Notes: generated from the letters alone by a model not told the origin. 64,000 nt of DNA from Gayadomonas joobiniege G7 (GCF_000300815.1 NZ_AMRX01000006.1:744001-808000); one strand, 5' to 3'. Shown: positions 48,367-58,445, counted from the first letter of the stretch. Numbers and translations: made by a program.

Positions 48367-48825
48367 ATGAATACATTTTTACCGAACGATGTGATATATC
48401 AGATAAACTATTGGAGCAAAGCTAGCCAGCCTATGAGCCGGTTAGCACTAGAGGCGCTCGCCAAAGATGCAGAACAAAACAACCAAAAACACGATATTAC
48501 CGGTGTTTTATTGTTTGGCGCTGGGATGTTTTTTCAGTGTTTGGAAGGCCCGTCAGATAAGGTGATCCATTTATTTAATAAAATTAAACAGGATCCTCGT
48601 CATTATGACATTACTTTAGTTTCACAAGAGTGTCATTCAGAACGCTTTTTTAGCCAATGGTCAATGGGCTTTACCCGTTTGCCTAATCCTTCTGAGAGCG
48701 AGCAATTTAAACAAATTGAAAGTTGGCGTAGCCAAACCCTATTAGCAGCCCCAATCGAGGTAAGGCGCTTGTTATTAAGTTATGCAACGCCGACCGAGGG
48801 TGTGCTGGCGAGCTGCATACATTAA
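48367..48825 (+). CDS. Short BLUF-domain blue-light photoreceptor
   Basis: This 152-residue protein is a single BLUF domain with a short C-terminal tail. The three FAD-binding and photocycle residues look intact: Tyr15 in INYWSKAS, the Asn four residues before DITG-V in QNNQKHDITGVLLF, and the Gln of MFFQCLEGPSD. The semi-conserved Trp and Met of the FSQWSMGFTR strand are also present. It should bind FAD and respond to blue light, then act through a partner protein. No partner is adjacent except yfbR upstream and a convergent MFS transporter. Its last 51 bases overlap that transporter's 3' end. Confidence 0.88.
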   Translation: MNTFLPNDVIYQINYWSKASQPMSRLALEALAKDAEQNNQKHDITGVLLFGAGMFFQCLEGPSDKVIHLFNKIKQDPRHYDITLVSQECHSERFFSQWSMGFTRLPNPSESEQFKQIESWRSQTLLAAPIEVRRLLLSYATPTEGVLASCIH

Positions 48826-49935
48826 CGCGGCGGCCAGCAAACAGAGTATTGCCGAAAAAAAATAGCTATAGTGAGCAACTTTTTGCCAGATTGCGCCAGT
48901 TGCCAAGTTGCCTAATGCCCCACCTAATCCCGTCGACACCGCTAAGTATAACGCCTGCGCTCTACTTTGCTGATCCTTTGGAAAATAATCAAAAATAAAT
49001 TTTTGAGCACATACATGATACAGGGCAAAACTGAGCGCATGTAGGCTTTGCACCAGCATTAACAACACCAATTGTTCGGCAATAAAAGCAGTTGCAAACC
49101 AACGCATACTGGTCATTAACAAACAAAACAGCATAAGCGACAACAGCGAAGCTTTTGACATAATGAAACCGGCTTTAATAAACACCAGGATTTCAACCAA
49201 GACCCCGATAGCAATTAAAATGCCTGTCATTTGTCCCGTATAGCCTGACGCTTCCATATATACCGAAAAAAATCCGTAATAACTGGCAAAGCTCGCTTGC
49301 AATAAAAATGAGCAAGCAAAAAAGGAAAATACGACAAAAGGCTGTGCGCTCTTAATGAGTGAGCGGTCGGAGATTTTGCTACCAACTTCCGTTGGCTCAT
49401 CAGGCAATCGAAAACAACAAACAAAAAGCAGCACCAACAAACTCAAAGTCGCAGATTCAAGTGTTTTTACCACACCAAATATTTCAAACAAGCTGCCGGC
49501 CAATATCGCCAATAAAATAAATGATAAACTGCCCCACAAGCGTACTCGACTATATTTATGTGAGTCGCCTTGCAAAACAAGATTGCTTAAGGTTTCTAAC
49601 TGGGGTAATAAAGCGGACCAAAAAAATGCAAAACAGCCAAGGCTCATCGCTAACCAGAGGGCCCCTTCGCTGACAGCAACCCAAGAAAAACAAGCAAGCG
49701 CAACTCCGCTGGCTGCGATTATCGCTTTTTTAGGTAAACGGATAAAAGTTTGTGCAGCACCTGCCAGTGGGCCGATAATTCGACCACAGGTCATAACAGC
49801 TAGTACAACACCCACTTCAAACGGGGTTAACCCCTGATGGACAAGATATAACCCCAAATAATGTGAAACCACCCCAAGAATTGCAAAATAAGCAAAATAA
49901 ACTTGGCTGAGACGGCTCGTTAACGCGCTAAACAC
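48775..49935 (-). CDS. MFS transporter, PPP-permease (HcaT)-like
   Basis: The 386-residue protein has about twelve hydrophobic helices. It resembles the phenylpropionate-permease (HcaT/MFS_1_like) group: a Gly-rich YLGLYLVHQGLTPFEVGVVLAVMTCGRIIGPLAG at the start and RVRLWGSLSFILLAILAG in the middle. Its substrate is unknown. It begins three bases after aroC ends, so it is in the prmB-aroC transcript. Its last 51 bases overlap the end of the convergent BLUF gene in another frame. Confidence 0.85.
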   Translation of the reverse strand: MFSALTSRLSQVYFAYFAILGVVSHYLGLYLVHQGLTPFEVGVVLAVMTCGRIIGPLAGAAQTFIRLPKKAIIAASGVALACFSWVAVSEGALWLAMSLGCFAFFWSALLPQLETLSNLVLQGDSHKYSRVRLWGSLSFILLAILAGSLFEIFGVVKTLESATLSLLVLLFVCCFRLPDEPTEVGSKISDRSLIKSAQPFVVFSFFACSFLLQASFASYYGFFSVYMEASGYTGQMTGILIAIGVLVEILVFIKAGFIMSKASLLSLMLFCLLMTSMRWFATAFIAEQLVLLMLVQSLHALSFALYHVCAQKFIFDYFPKDQQSRAQALYLAVSTGLGGALGNLATGAIWQKVAHYSYFFSAILCLLAAALMYAARQHTLGRRCIT

Positions 49936-49938
49936 CCA

Positions 49939-51033
49939 CTAAAAACGCGCAATATCTGGTGTTTCTGTACTCACACCTAAATTTTGTGCTCTGTGGCGTA
50001 ACAAATGATCCATTAGTGTAATCGCCAGCATTGCCTCAGCTATAGGCACAGCCCGAATACCGACACAAGGATCGTGGCGCCCTTTAGTGACTACTTCAAT
50101 AGATTCACCTTTTGTATTTATGGTGTCACCTGGAATAGAAATACTTGAGGTAGGTTTAAGCGCTATGCTGGCAACTATATCTTGACCAGTTGAAATCCCA
50201 CCCAAAATACCACCCGCATTGTTTGATTTAAACCCTTCAGGAGTCATTAAATCTCTATGCTCTGAACCTGTTTGAGTAACAGACTCAAAACCCGCCCCTA
50301 TCTCAACACCTTTTACTGCATTAATGCTCATTAATGAATGCGCAATTTCGGCATCCAAACGATCAAAAACTGGCTCACCTAAACCGACGGGCACTTTTTC
50401 TGCAACCACAGTGACTTTAGCGCCAATTGAGTCCCCAGACTTTTTGAGTGTTCTCATATACTCGTCCAGTTCATCTAACTTATCTTCATCTGGGAAAAAA
50501 AACGGATTTAGTGGTACTTGCTCCCAATCGAGTTTAGCGGGTGTTATAGGGCCTAATTGAGATAAATAACCTTTTATTTCTATACCATGGGTTTGTTTAA
50601 GATACTTTTTAGCGATCGCACCTGCGGCTACCCGCATCGCAGTTTCACGTGCTGATGATCGGCCACCACCTCGGTAATCACGGATGCCATATTTTTGATG
50701 ATAAGTATAATCGGCATGGCCTGGGCGAAACATATCTTTAATTTTTGAATAATCTTTGCTTCGCTGATCTGTATTCTCGATGATCATGCCAATTGAAGTA
50801 CCCGTGGTTCTACCTTCAAACAAACCGGATAAAATTTTAACTTCATCTGCTTCACGACGTTGTGTCGTGTATCTGGACGTGCCGGGTTTACGGCGGTCTA
50901 ACTCTAATTGAATTTCTTCTGCTGTGATATCAATACCCGGGGGACAGCCATCAACAATACAACCTAACGCTAAACCATGGCTTTCACCAAAGGTTGAAAT
51001 ACTAAAAAGTTTTCCGATTGAGTTTCCTGACAT
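49939..51033 (-). CDS. aroC: Chorismate synthase
   Basis: The 364-residue FMN-dependent enzyme forms chorismate from EPSP, the branch point feeding the trp operon in this window. It has [18 protein letters not shown], the basic [43 protein letters not shown], the [14 protein letters not shown] block and [17 protein letters not shown]. All the FMN and substrate residues expected are present. It lies 23 bases after prmB and just before the MFS gene. Confidence 0.97.
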   Translation of the reverse strand: MSGNSIGKLFSISTFGESHGLALGCIVDGCPPGIDITAEEIQLELDRRKPGTSRYTTQRREADEVKILSGLFEGRTTGTSIGMIIENTDQRSKDYSKIKDMFRPGHADYTYHQKYGIRDYRGGGRSSARETAMRVAAGAIAKKYLKQTHGIEIKGYLSQLGPITPAKLDWEQVPLNPFFFPDEDKLDELDEYMRTLKKSGDSIGAKVTVVAEKVPVGLGEPVFDRLDAEIAHSLMSINAVKGVEIGAGFESVTQTGSEHRDLMTPEGFKSNNAGGILGGISTGQDIVASIALKPTSSISIPGDTINTKGESIEVVTKGRHDPCVGIRAVPIAEAMLAITLMDHLLRHRAQNLGVSTETPDIARF

Positions 51034-51056
51034 ACTAACCTCTGAATCTTATTATT

Positions 51057-51986
51057 TTATGGTGTTGAAAAGCTGGCTTGATAGCTGATAAGTTCGGCAC
51101 GAGTGAATGAAAAAACTCCGTGACCGCCATTTTTAAATTCTATCCAGTTAAATTCAACATCGGGAAAATTTGCTTCAATATGAACTTGGCTATTGCCCAC
51201 TTCTACAATTAACACCCCATCATCTGTTAAATGATCAGCGCCTTGACGCAATATAGTACGTACTATATCCAACCCATCCTCACCGGCTGCCAGTCCCATC
51301 TCAGGTTCGTGACGGAACTCATTGGGTAAGTCTTCCATGTCTTCTTGATCAACATAAGGGGGGTTGCTGACGATTAAGTCGTATTTTTGTCCTGAAACGG
51401 CACTAAACACATCCGACTGAATCGGAAAAACCCGCTGCCACAAACCATGCTGCTCTACATTAATTTCACAGATGTTTAATGCATCTTGGCTTAAGTCTAA
51501 CGCATCCACTTCCGCTTCTGGAAACTGATGAGCGCAAGCGATTGCAATACAGCCGCTGCCAGTACATAAGTCTAGAATACGCTGCGGTTGGCTTTCGATA
51601 TATCCAAAAAACTGACTTTGAATAAGCTCAGCGAGTGGTGATCTGGGCACCAATACTCGCTCGTCCACATAAAAGGGGAAATCACAAAACCAAGCAGTAT
51701 TGGTAATATAAGCTAACGGCTTTTGCTCGTTAATGCGCTGAATGGCCCAGTCGAAGATGCGTAGTTTTTCTTCTTCAAGCAGTCGAGCGTTATCTACCTG
51801 AGCATTTGGTGCCTGATGTAAACCCAATGCTTGATAGACTAAACTATAAGCTTCGTCCCAAGAATTGTCTGTGCCATGACCAAAATAAACCTCTGCATGA
51901 TTAAAGCTTGACGCTAACCAACGCACCATATCAAAAACAGTTTTAAGTTCGGTAACCACCGAAGATTGCTGAGATTCTTCTAACAT
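51057..51986 (-). CDS. prmB: 50S ribosomal protein L3 N5-glutamine methyltransferase
   Basis: The 309-residue SAM-dependent methyltransferase modifies Gln150 of ribosomal protein L3. It has VPRSPLAELIQSQF, RILDLCTGSGCIAIAC (SAM site), DLSQDALNICE, the catalytic NPPYVDQEDMEDLPNEFRHEPEMGLAAGEDGL, and a C-terminal LIVEVGNSQVHIE. The exact MEDLPNEFRHEPE stretch separates PrmB from PrmC. It is divergent from smrB over 61 bases and heads prmB-aroC-MFS, matching the E. coli order. Confidence 0.96.
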   Translation of the reverse strand: MLEESQQSSVVTELKTVFDMVRWLASSFNHAEVYFGHGTDNSWDEAYSLVYQALGLHQAPNAQVDNARLLEEEKLRIFDWAIQRINEQKPLAYITNTAWFCDFPFYVDERVLVPRSPLAELIQSQFFGYIESQPQRILDLCTGSGCIAIACAHQFPEAEVDALDLSQDALNICEINVEQHGLWQRVFPIQSDVFSAVSGQKYDLIVSNPPYVDQEDMEDLPNEFRHEPEMGLAAGEDGLDIVRTILRQGADHLTDDGVLIVEVGNSQVHIEANFPDVEFNWIEFKNGGHGVFSFTRAELISYQASFSTP

Positions 51987-52047
51987 TTGAATTTAGTCGG
52001 TTATTTAATAGATAATAGCGCCACATTGTACACCAGATTAAAACTAA

Positions 52048-52584
52048 ATGACGGAAAAATCTAAACCAGACAGCGCCGAATCAGAAATTTTTATGCAAGC
52101 AATGGCTGGTGTTAAACCGCTAACGCATGACAAAGTGGTTTTAGCTAAAAAAAAGACCAAAAAAGATCCTTATGCCGTCGCTAAAAAAGAGGGTCTGCGT
52201 GAGGCTGCCTATTATTTTTCTGACGATTTCAGCCCCTACTTTCCGGCTGGCAAAGCTATCGCTTGGGTGCAGTCTGGTTACCCCACAGATCTCGCTAAGC
52301 AACTTAGAAAACGCCTGCACAGCCCAGAAATGGTCTTAGATATGCACGGTATGACTAAAAAAGAAGCCAAATTAGAATTGGCCGAAATGATTAGTCAAGC
52401 ACGAAAGTTTCATAGTCCTTGCATTTGCATTGTGCACGGCAAAGGCAGTGGTATTTTAAAAGAAAAATGCCCTGCTTGGCTGATGCAACACCCAGACGTC
52501 ATTGCTATCCATCAGGCCCCTCTCGAATGGGGCGGAGATGGTGCGTTGTTAGCATTACTCAACTTAGGTCAAGATTTTATTTAA
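52048..52584 (+). CDS. smrB: SmrB ribosome-rescue endonuclease family protein
   Basis: The 178-residue protein has the C-terminal Smr domain MVLDMHGMTKKEAKLELAEMI...CICIVHGKGSGILKEK...APLEWGGDGALLALL. SmrB cleaves mRNA at collided ribosomes to trigger rescue in E. coli. The N-terminal basic/acidic extension (KPDSAESEIFMQAMAGVKPLTHDKVVLAKKKTKKD) is the SmrB ribosome-binding tail. It is divergent from prmB as in E. coli and overlaps the convergent sixA by eight bases. Confidence 0.94.
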   Translation: MTEKSKPDSAESEIFMQAMAGVKPLTHDKVVLAKKKTKKDPYAVAKKEGLREAAYYFSDDFSPYFPAGKAIAWVQSGYPTDLAKQLRKRLHSPEMVLDMHGMTKKEAKLELAEMISQARKFHSPCICIVHGKGSGILKEKCPAWLMQHPDVIAIHQAPLEWGGDGALLALLNLGQDFI

Positions 52585-53095
52585 TTGGTTGCAGCGCGTC
52601 GACGGCAGTATCTATTGGCGTGCCTGTCAGTTGCGAAGGCGAAACTATTTCTTGGATATGGCCCTTGTGCTGAAAATCAACAAGCTCTAGGTGGGCTGTT
52701 GTACCGGTTGCAAACAAAGGACAAGCCTCCGCAACCAATTCGTCCACTAAAAAACACACCAATGGCAGATGTGATATTACTAAAACATTTTCGAGCCCCT
52801 GCGCATAGGCTTGGATAACGTTTACACAATCATCCACATTAGAGTCAGGCTGAAGTTCATTGAGGTATTCAAAGCGCTGTGCCCGGATGCCGGCTGCAGC
52901 GAGCATATGCCAAGTTTGAATCGCTCGGGTATATGGGCTAATTAACACTAAATCGAATAGCTTGCATTGATTAGCAATCCAGAGTCCTATCTTATTACAC
53001 TCATGTTTTCCATTATCTGTCAGATTTCGAGTTTTATCAGCTAACGGATTAGGTTCAGCTTCACCATGGCGAACAATATATAGATGTGTAGACAT
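52577..53095 (-). CDS. sixA: Phosphohistidine phosphatase SixA
   Basis: The 172-residue histidine-phosphatase (RHG) family protein has the catalytic IVRHGEAEPNPLAD with Arg9-His10-Gly11, then LISPYTRAIQTW and a late SHLPLVCFLV second His. SixA removes phosphate from histidines of Hpt/PTS proteins in enterobacteria. It is encoded tail-to-tail with smrB and ends eight bases inside it. The target here is untested; the Hpt kinase at 16.6-19.9 kb is one speculative candidate. Confidence 0.93.
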   Translation of the reverse strand: MSTHLYIVRHGEAEPNPLADKTRNLTDNGKHECNKIGLWIANQCKLFDLVLISPYTRAIQTWHMLAAAGIRAQRFEYLNELQPDSNVDDCVNVIQAYAQGLENVLVISHLPLVCFLVDELVAEACPLFATGTTAHLELVDFQHKGHIQEIVSPSQLTGTPIDTAVDALQPIK

Positions 53096-53269
53096 GCTGG
53101 CTTATCAGTCTCTTTATGTTATTCTCAAATTGGTTGCGAAAATATACATCTTAAGTAATATATTCCGCTGGCATATTCATAGCGTAGGATAAAATAAAAC
53201 AGTTGGATGCAAAAATATAGTAAATTTTGCAATTTGTGAACGATCGCTCAATCAAGCTAAGGATTTTCT

Positions 53270-56017
53270 GTGATTATTACCAGTCAGCATGATGCGCAAA
53301 CCTATTCTCCGATAACACTTGAGAATGGTTTGGAGGCGCTCATTGTTGCAAATGGCGCCAGTAAAAAATTTGCAGTGGCTTTAACTATTGCCACAGGCCA
53401 CTTTCAAGATCCCCCAGAGTTTCCTGGTCTATCTCATTTATTAGAACATTGTCTGTTGCAAGGCAGTCAAGACTACCCTGCCGATACATTTAATTTTACC
53501 GAGCAATTAGAAGAGTTTTCGGGCCGCGTGAACGCAACGACAAGCAGCGAATTTACTAACTTTTATTTTGACTGCAATATTCAATATGCCAAACCTGTGT
53601 TGGCACAATTTAGTCGCTTTTTTGTCTGCCCAGAATTCAGAACAGACATAGTACGTCGTGAGGTCAATGTTTTAGAGTCTGAATTTAAATCAAAAATTCA
53701 GGACGAAATTAGACGTTTAAACGATGTTCATAAAGAAAATAGCAATCCGGCGCATCCTTTTAGTCAATTCAGTGCTGGTAACTTTGCCAGCTTAATGGCT
53801 CTGGGTGAAGATGCCCTGTTTAATGCTTTAGAGCAACACTTTAAAAACCATATCACCGCGCAAAAAATAAAACTTGTGATCGTCAGCCCTTGGCCCGCCG
53901 AAAAGGTTAAGCCCCTTATAATTAGACATTTTAGCGACATTCCAAAACAAAAAAATACGATACCGGCTAAATCAGCCCCCCTATATCGTATGCAAGATTT
54001 AGGTTTGCAATTTGACATTCAACCGATCAGAGCCATCAAACGAGCAATCTATACTTTTGCAGTGCCCAGTGAAGGGAATAACTATCAAAATAAAAGCATC
54101 GAGTATCTATTAACGCTATTTGGCGATGAAGGCCCAGGCAGCTTATATCAGACACTCGTCAGACAAGATTTGTGCAGCACTCTTACTGCGGCGTGTGGCC
54201 AAGACGATGGATATACGTTAGATTTTAACTTAAGCTTGCAATTAACAGACAATGGCTTGCAGAATATTAACCAAGTGCACCATATTTTATTCAGTTATAT
54301 TCATTGGTTAAAAAATCAAAGTTTTGACACCGCACTGTATCAAGACAAAAAACAACTGAACGAAACTGAATTTTATCATCTTGAACCTGGCAAACCCATT
54401 GAGTGGGCGAGCATGTTGGCGACCAATATGCAGCTTTATCCAGTGCAAGACTGGTTATATGGCCCTTACCGAATGGATCAGATGTCGCCTGAATGGCTAA
54501 ACAATGCATTAGAGCATCTATCGCCGCATAAACTTAGACTTACCTTATTATCACCAAATTTTAAATTTGATCATATTAGTCGCTATTATCAAACGCCTTA
54601 TGCTAAAAGGGACTTTAAATACGTAATTAGTGAAATAGCCCCAAATGTTTTTGACTTTCGTCTGCCACAAAAAAATCCATATATCACTGCGCTGACCAAA
54701 GATAACCTGATCGCAGTCGAAACCCGCCAGCCAGATAAAATTATTGACGAGGATGGCTGCCTAATTTGGTTCAAGCAAGAAACTGGTTTTCGAAGCCCGT
54801 TAGGCCAAATATATGTATCGGTTGATTTACCCAATAGTCAAGGCAACATCCGCCGCCACGCGATGTTACGCCTGTTTATTGAAATTTTAATGGATGAATT
54901 GCTAACTAAAAGTTATCACGCACGTGCAGCCGGTTTAAATTTCACCTTGTCACCTCACCAGGGTGGGTTGACTTTTCAGTTCTCTGGATATGCCCAAAAC
55001 CAACACTTATTAGTGAGCGAAATATTAAGTCAGCTCTGTGTTCGACACCTATCTGAAAGCGTTTTTAACAATCACAAACAAAAGGTCATTAATAGCTTTT
55101 TAGATCAGAAGCATATCCGTCCGGCCAACGCCCTTTTCCGCCAACTGTCTAATATGTTGCAGAATAACCAGTATGACCATTCGGCATTAGCATATGAGCT
55201 AACCGAACTATCGATCGGTGAATTTGCTGAATACAGTGTGCACTTATTTGAACGAATCAACTTAGAAGCACTGATTTGTGGTTATTGGGATATGACTCAA
55301 GCACTAGAAATTGCAAATAGCATTAAACACAAATTTTTTAGTCGGGCCCGCCCGTGTGCCGAACTAAAACGCGCTGTGTATGCAATAGATCTTGGCTGCC
55401 ATGCAGAAAATTACCAATACCCACACGATGACAATGCAGTGGTTGCTTATTTTCAAGCGCCTGAAAACAGCGAACACTTTACCGCTTTGTATATGTTATT
55501 TAACCAAGTACTAAGCCCGTTAGTTTTTAATGCCTTACGCAAACAAGAACAGCTTGGTTATTTAGTGGGAAGCTCTTATTTTCCACTAAACCAAACCCCA
55601 GGACTTATTGTGTATGTTCAATCAAACTCGCATGACAATAAGACTATCCGGCAAAATATCCATGGTTTGTTAGCCTATTTTCCTCAATATTTAACACAGA
55701 TGACTGATGATATCTGGTATCGCGTGAAAAAAGGTCTGATTCACCAGCTACAAGAGCCAAATAGCACGCTGCAAAGCAGTGCCTTGCAACATTGGATGGC
55801 AATAGGGTTAAAAGATACTCAATTTCGCCGCACTTTAAGGATTATAGAGCGAATTAATCAGCTTTCATTGGCTGATTTTATCAGCGCAGCAGAGACCGTA
55901 TTTTTGCCAAATTCAGACGACTACCAATGCCTGGAATTAAGCTGTGAAGCAGAAAAAGGCCTACCCTGTTTTGAAAAAAGTAAAAACGATTACCAGAAAG
56001 ATAGAAACATCATTTAA
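53270..56017 (+). CDS. M16-family zinc metalloprotease (pitrilysin/insulinase-like)
   Basis: The 915-residue protein is the size of protease III (pitrilysin). The inverted zinc motif H-L-L-E-H occupies 56-60 in GLSHLLEHCLLQGSQDYP, and the distal glutamate lies in EVNVLESEF. Four M16 homologous modules follow, the last with FNALRKQEQLGYLVGSSYF and VQSNSHDNKTI, which recalls the insulin-degrading-enzyme C-terminal half. There is no clear signal peptide, so it is probably cytoplasmic, unlike E. coli Ptr. The start is GTG 53270 with AAGGA nine bases upstream. It lies alone between sixA and the convergent BamE-like gene, overlapping the latter by eight bases. Confidence 0.9.
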   Translation: MIITSQHDAQTYSPITLENGLEALIVANGASKKFAVALTIATGHFQDPPEFPGLSHLLEHCLLQGSQDYPADTFNFTEQLEEFSGRVNATTSSEFTNFYFDCNIQYAKPVLAQFSRFFVCPEFRTDIVRREVNVLESEFKSKIQDEIRRLNDVHKENSNPAHPFSQFSAGNFASLMALGEDALFNALEQHFKNHITAQKIKLVIVSPWPAEKVKPLIIRHFSDIPKQKNTIPAKSAPLYRMQDLGLQFDIQPIRAIKRAIYTFAVPSEGNNYQNKSIEYLLTLFGDEGPGSLYQTLVRQDLCSTLTAACGQDDGYTLDFNLSLQLTDNGLQNINQVHHILFSYIHWLKNQSFDTALYQDKKQLNETEFYHLEPGKPIEWASMLATNMQLYPVQDWLYGPYRMDQMSPEWLNNALEHLSPHKLRLTLLSPNFKFDHISRYYQTPYAKRDFKYVISEIAPNVFDFRLPQKNPYITALTKDNLIAVETRQPDKIIDEDGCLIWFKQETGFRSPLGQIYVSVDLPNSQGNIRRHAMLRLFIEILMDELLTKSYHARAAGLNFTLSPHQGGLTFQFSGYAQNQHLLVSEILSQLCVRHLSESVFNNHKQKVINSFLDQKHIRPANALFRQLSNMLQNNQYDHSALAYELTELSIGEFAEYSVHLFERINLEALICGYWDMTQALEIANSIKHKFFSRARPCAELKRAVYAIDLGCHAENYQYPHDDNAVVAYFQAPENSEHFTALYMLFNQVLSPLVFNALRKQEQLGYLVGSSYFPLNQTPGLIVYVQSNSHDNKTIRQNIHGLLAYFPQYLTQMTDDIWYRVKKGLIHQLQEPNSTLQSSALQHWMAIGLKDTQFRRTLRIIERINQLSLADFISAAETVFLPNSDDYQCLELSCEAEKGLPCFEKSKNDYQKDRNII

Positions 56018-56429
56018 GAGCTGAAGTGCTGGTGTACCTGTAATACATCAGCACTTTTTGCTGATTATCAAACTGAATCGCCAAATACTGATATTCTGAG
56101 TCATTTAAGTCATAACTTAACAAATAATAATACGCTTTAGCTTGATGAGCATCTGGCTGGCCTAACAAACGCTCCACTTCGATCGCGGGCATACCTGCCG
56201 CTAAATGGTTTTTCAAAACCGATAGATACATTGTTTGGCGCGGGTTTGCCATCGAATAATCGCCCGCGCCGCGCGACCAAATCATTGGATTAAATCCATA
56301 ACTTTTAGTCGCATCAATTTGCCCACTAGTCGGCCTTAGATAGTCGAACCACAACCAGAAGATAAGCAGTGCTAGGCTACCGATCGTCCAAGTTGCAATA
56401 CGAATGGTTTTATACAACTTTTTTGACAT
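56010..56429 (-). CDS. Membrane-anchored BamE/SmpA-like small protein
   Basis: The 139-residue protein has one N-terminal membrane helix (about residues 12-28). A soluble tail contains LKNHLAAGMPAIEVERLLGQPD, followed by short strands LLSYDL and YLAIQFDNQQKVLMYY. That arrangement (helix 'G.....V..LLGxPD' and two antiparallel strands) is the SmpA/OmlA/BamE fold. No specific function is known. It starts one base inside the stop of the upstream M48 lipoprotein gene, so the two are a coupled pair. Confidence 0.75.
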   Translation of the reverse strand: MSKKLYKTIRIATWTIGSLALLIFWLWFDYLRPTSGQIDATKSYGFNPMIWSRGAGDYSMANPRQTMYLSVLKNHLAAGMPAIEVERLLGQPDAHQAKAYYYLLSYDLNDSEYQYLAIQFDNQQKVLMYYRYTSTSALK

Positions 56430-57217
56430 TAACGGCTACAATTAGGTCGTTGATAAAGCGCTTTCACGCCTTCTTGTTTATATTTTTCAATGTGATTGGC
56501 CAGGTTTTCAATTCGAGTTTCAGGCGCTGGGTGAGTTGACAGTATTTCCATCGGTCGATCGCCACCCAATTTATTCATATTACGCCAAAGCTGCATTGAG
56601 GCTTCTGGTTTAAAACCGGCTTCCATTAAATATTTAAGACCAATTACATCAGCTTCTGATTCGTGCGTTCGGCTATAAGGTAATAGCACTCCGTATTGAG
56701 CTCCTAACCCCATCACAGCCATAGTGGCCGCTTGATATTCTGATCCTTGGGTGGCCACTTGTCCAATTTGCAATGCAGCTTGTGCAAGTGAGTTTTGCGA
56801 CACGCGCTCAGCGCCATGGTGGGCAATTACGTGACCAACCTCGTGTCCCATAATCGCAGCTAACTGATCTTGGTTTTCGGCAACGTTCAGGATAGCTGTG
56901 TAAACTCCAATTTTACGGCCTGGCAAAGCGAACGCGTTGACCTGCTCGCTGTCAAATACAACCACTTCCCAATCCGATTTCCATTCATCAGGTAGCACTT
57001 TAATGATCTGATCTGCAACGCACGACACGTACGCATTAAGTTTAGGATCCTTTGATATTTTTTCTTCTTGTTTGATTGCCGAAAAACTCTGCAAACCCAT
57101 TTCAGCCATTTGTTCATCACCATACAAGAGTATTTGATTCCGCCCTGTTGGGGATTTTGCACAACTGGCTAACAAGCCAACGACTAACATAGCACTACAT
57201 AATGTTTTATTAATCAT
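56429..57217 (-). CDS. M48-family metalloprotease lipoprotein (LoiP/YggG-like)
   Basis: The ATG at 57217 is chosen over the upstream ATG at 57232: AAGGA lies seven bases before it, and the protein then begins MINKTLCSAMLVVGLLASC with lipobox Cys19. The product is 262 residues. The zinc site is MGHEVGHVIAHHGAERVS (HEVGH) with the third ligand Glu in HESEADVIGLKYL, and STHPAPETRIENL follows. Homologues such as LoiP and BepA help outer-membrane proteostasis. It lies immediately downstream of the dnaJ terminator, coupled to the BamE-like gene. Confidence 0.92.
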   Translation of the reverse strand: MINKTLCSAMLVVGLLASCAKSPTGRNQILLYGDEQMAEMGLQSFSAIKQEEKISKDPKLNAYVSCVADQIIKVLPDEWKSDWEVVVFDSEQVNAFALPGRKIGVYTAILNVAENQDQLAAIMGHEVGHVIAHHGAERVSQNSLAQAALQIGQVATQGSEYQAATMAVMGLGAQYGVLLPYSRTHESEADVIGLKYLMEAGFKPEASMQLWRNMNKLGGDRPMEILSTHPAPETRIENLANHIEKYKQEGVKALYQRPNCSR

Positions 57218-57233
57218 TTTAAGATCCTTCATT

Positions 57234-57260
57234 CAAAAAAAAGCCACCGTTTGGTGGCTT
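57234..57260 (-). terminator. Terminator downstream of dnaJ
   Basis: AAGCCACC (57241-57248) pairs with GGTGGCTT (57253-57260) over GTTT. On the minus strand the stem is followed by a T-run (plus A-run 57235-57242). It lies between dnaJ and the M48 gene, so the latter needs its own promoter or read-through. Confidence 0.88.
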
Positions 57261-57274
57261 TATTTTAGCTTAGA

Positions 57275-58411
57275 CTAACTGGTTAAGTCGTCAAAGAATT
57301 TTTTAACACCGTCAAAAAATCCGCTTTCTTTTGGCCGATGGCGAGCCGCACCACCTTTCATTTCGCTTTCTAGCGATTCTAATAATTCTTTTTGTTTATC
57401 TGTTAAGTTAACAGGTGTTTCTACGATGACTTTACACAATAAATCACCAACAGCGCCACTACGAACCGACTTCACCCCTTTGCCGCGCATTCTAAACATA
57501 CGTCCTGTTTGTGTTTCTGATGGAATTTTTAATTTAACTTTACCATCTAAGGTTGGCACTTCAATTTCACCACCTAGCGCGGCTGTGGTAAACCCGATTG
57601 GCACTTCGCAATATAAATTATTGCCATCACGGTCAAAAATTGCATGCTCTTTTACGTGAACTTGCACATAAAGATCACCAGACGCTGCTCCGTTCGGTCC
57701 CGCTTCACCTTCCCCGGCTAACCGAATGCGATCACCTGTATCAACACCGGCCGGGATTTTAACAGATAGGGTTTTGCTTTTTTGTACCCGGCCTTGACCA
57801 GAACAATGGTTACAAGGGTCGCTAATAATAGTGCCTTGACCATGACAGGTTGGACAGGTTTGCTGAACAGCAAAAAAACCTTGGCGCATTTGCACCTGAC
57901 CATGCCCCCCACAAGTGCTACAAGTTTGTGGTTTACTGCCTGGTTTAGCGCCGCTACCATCACACGGCTGACATGTGACCCAAGTCGGCACTTGAATTTC
58001 GACATCTTTACCGCGTACAGCATCTTCCAGCGAGAGTTCTAAATTATATCTTAAGTCAGAACCACGCTGGGCACGTTGACGACGACCTCCGCCTCCGCCA
58101 CCGCCAAAAATGTCACCAAATACATCTCCAAAGATATCAGAAAAATCTTGTGCACCAGCGCCACCGTGTCCACCGCCCATTTGCGGATCAACCCCAGCGT
58201 GGCCATACTGGTCGTATCTGGCTTTCATTTGTGAATCACTTAGCACTTCGTAAGCTTCACTGATCTCTCGGAACTTTTCTTCCAAAGATTTATCACCTTT
58301 AGCTCGGTCAGGGTGATATTTCATTGCCAGACGCTTGTAGGCTTTTTTGATATCTCTTTCACTGGCACCACGCTCGAGGCCCAGTACTTCATAATAATCG
58401 CGTTTCGACAT
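57275..58411 (-). CDS. dnaJ: Chaperone DnaJ (Hsp40)
   Basis: DnaJ (378 residues) stimulates DnaK's ATPase and delivers unfolded clients. The J domain (1-70) has [11 protein letters not shown] with the HPD motif. A Gly-rich region follows ([12 protein letters not shown]). The zinc-binding domain has four CxxCxGxG repeats ([32 protein letters not shown]). The C-terminal substrate-binding domain ends with the basic/acidic tail. It lies downstream of dnaK with 115 bases between, which contain two small palindromes. Confidence 0.98.
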   Translation of the reverse strand: MSKRDYYEVLGLERGASERDIKKAYKRLAMKYHPDRAKGDKSLEEKFREISEAYEVLSDSQMKARYDQYGHAGVDPQMGGGHGGAGAQDFSDIFGDVFGDIFGGGGGGGRRQRAQRGSDLRYNLELSLEDAVRGKDVEIQVPTWVTCQPCDGSGAKPGSKPQTCSTCGGHGQVQMRQGFFAVQQTCPTCHGQGTIISDPCNHCSGQGRVQKSKTLSVKIPAGVDTGDRIRLAGEGEAGPNGAASGDLYVQVHVKEHAIFDRDGNNLYCEVPIGFTTAALGGEIEVPTLDGKVKLKIPSETQTGRMFRMRGKGVKSVRSGAVGDLLCKVIVETPVNLTDKQKELLESLESEMKGGAARHRPKESGFFDGVKKFFDDLTS

Positions 58412-58445
58412 ATATCTCGCTCGGTCAGGTTACGACTTAACGTAC

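Noticed and set aside
49355-49837. 160-codon plus-strand open frame within the MFS gene
   Set aside because: Antisense to membrane helices of a clear transporter; composition is typical of a shadow frame (Ser/Thr/Lys rich, no fold).
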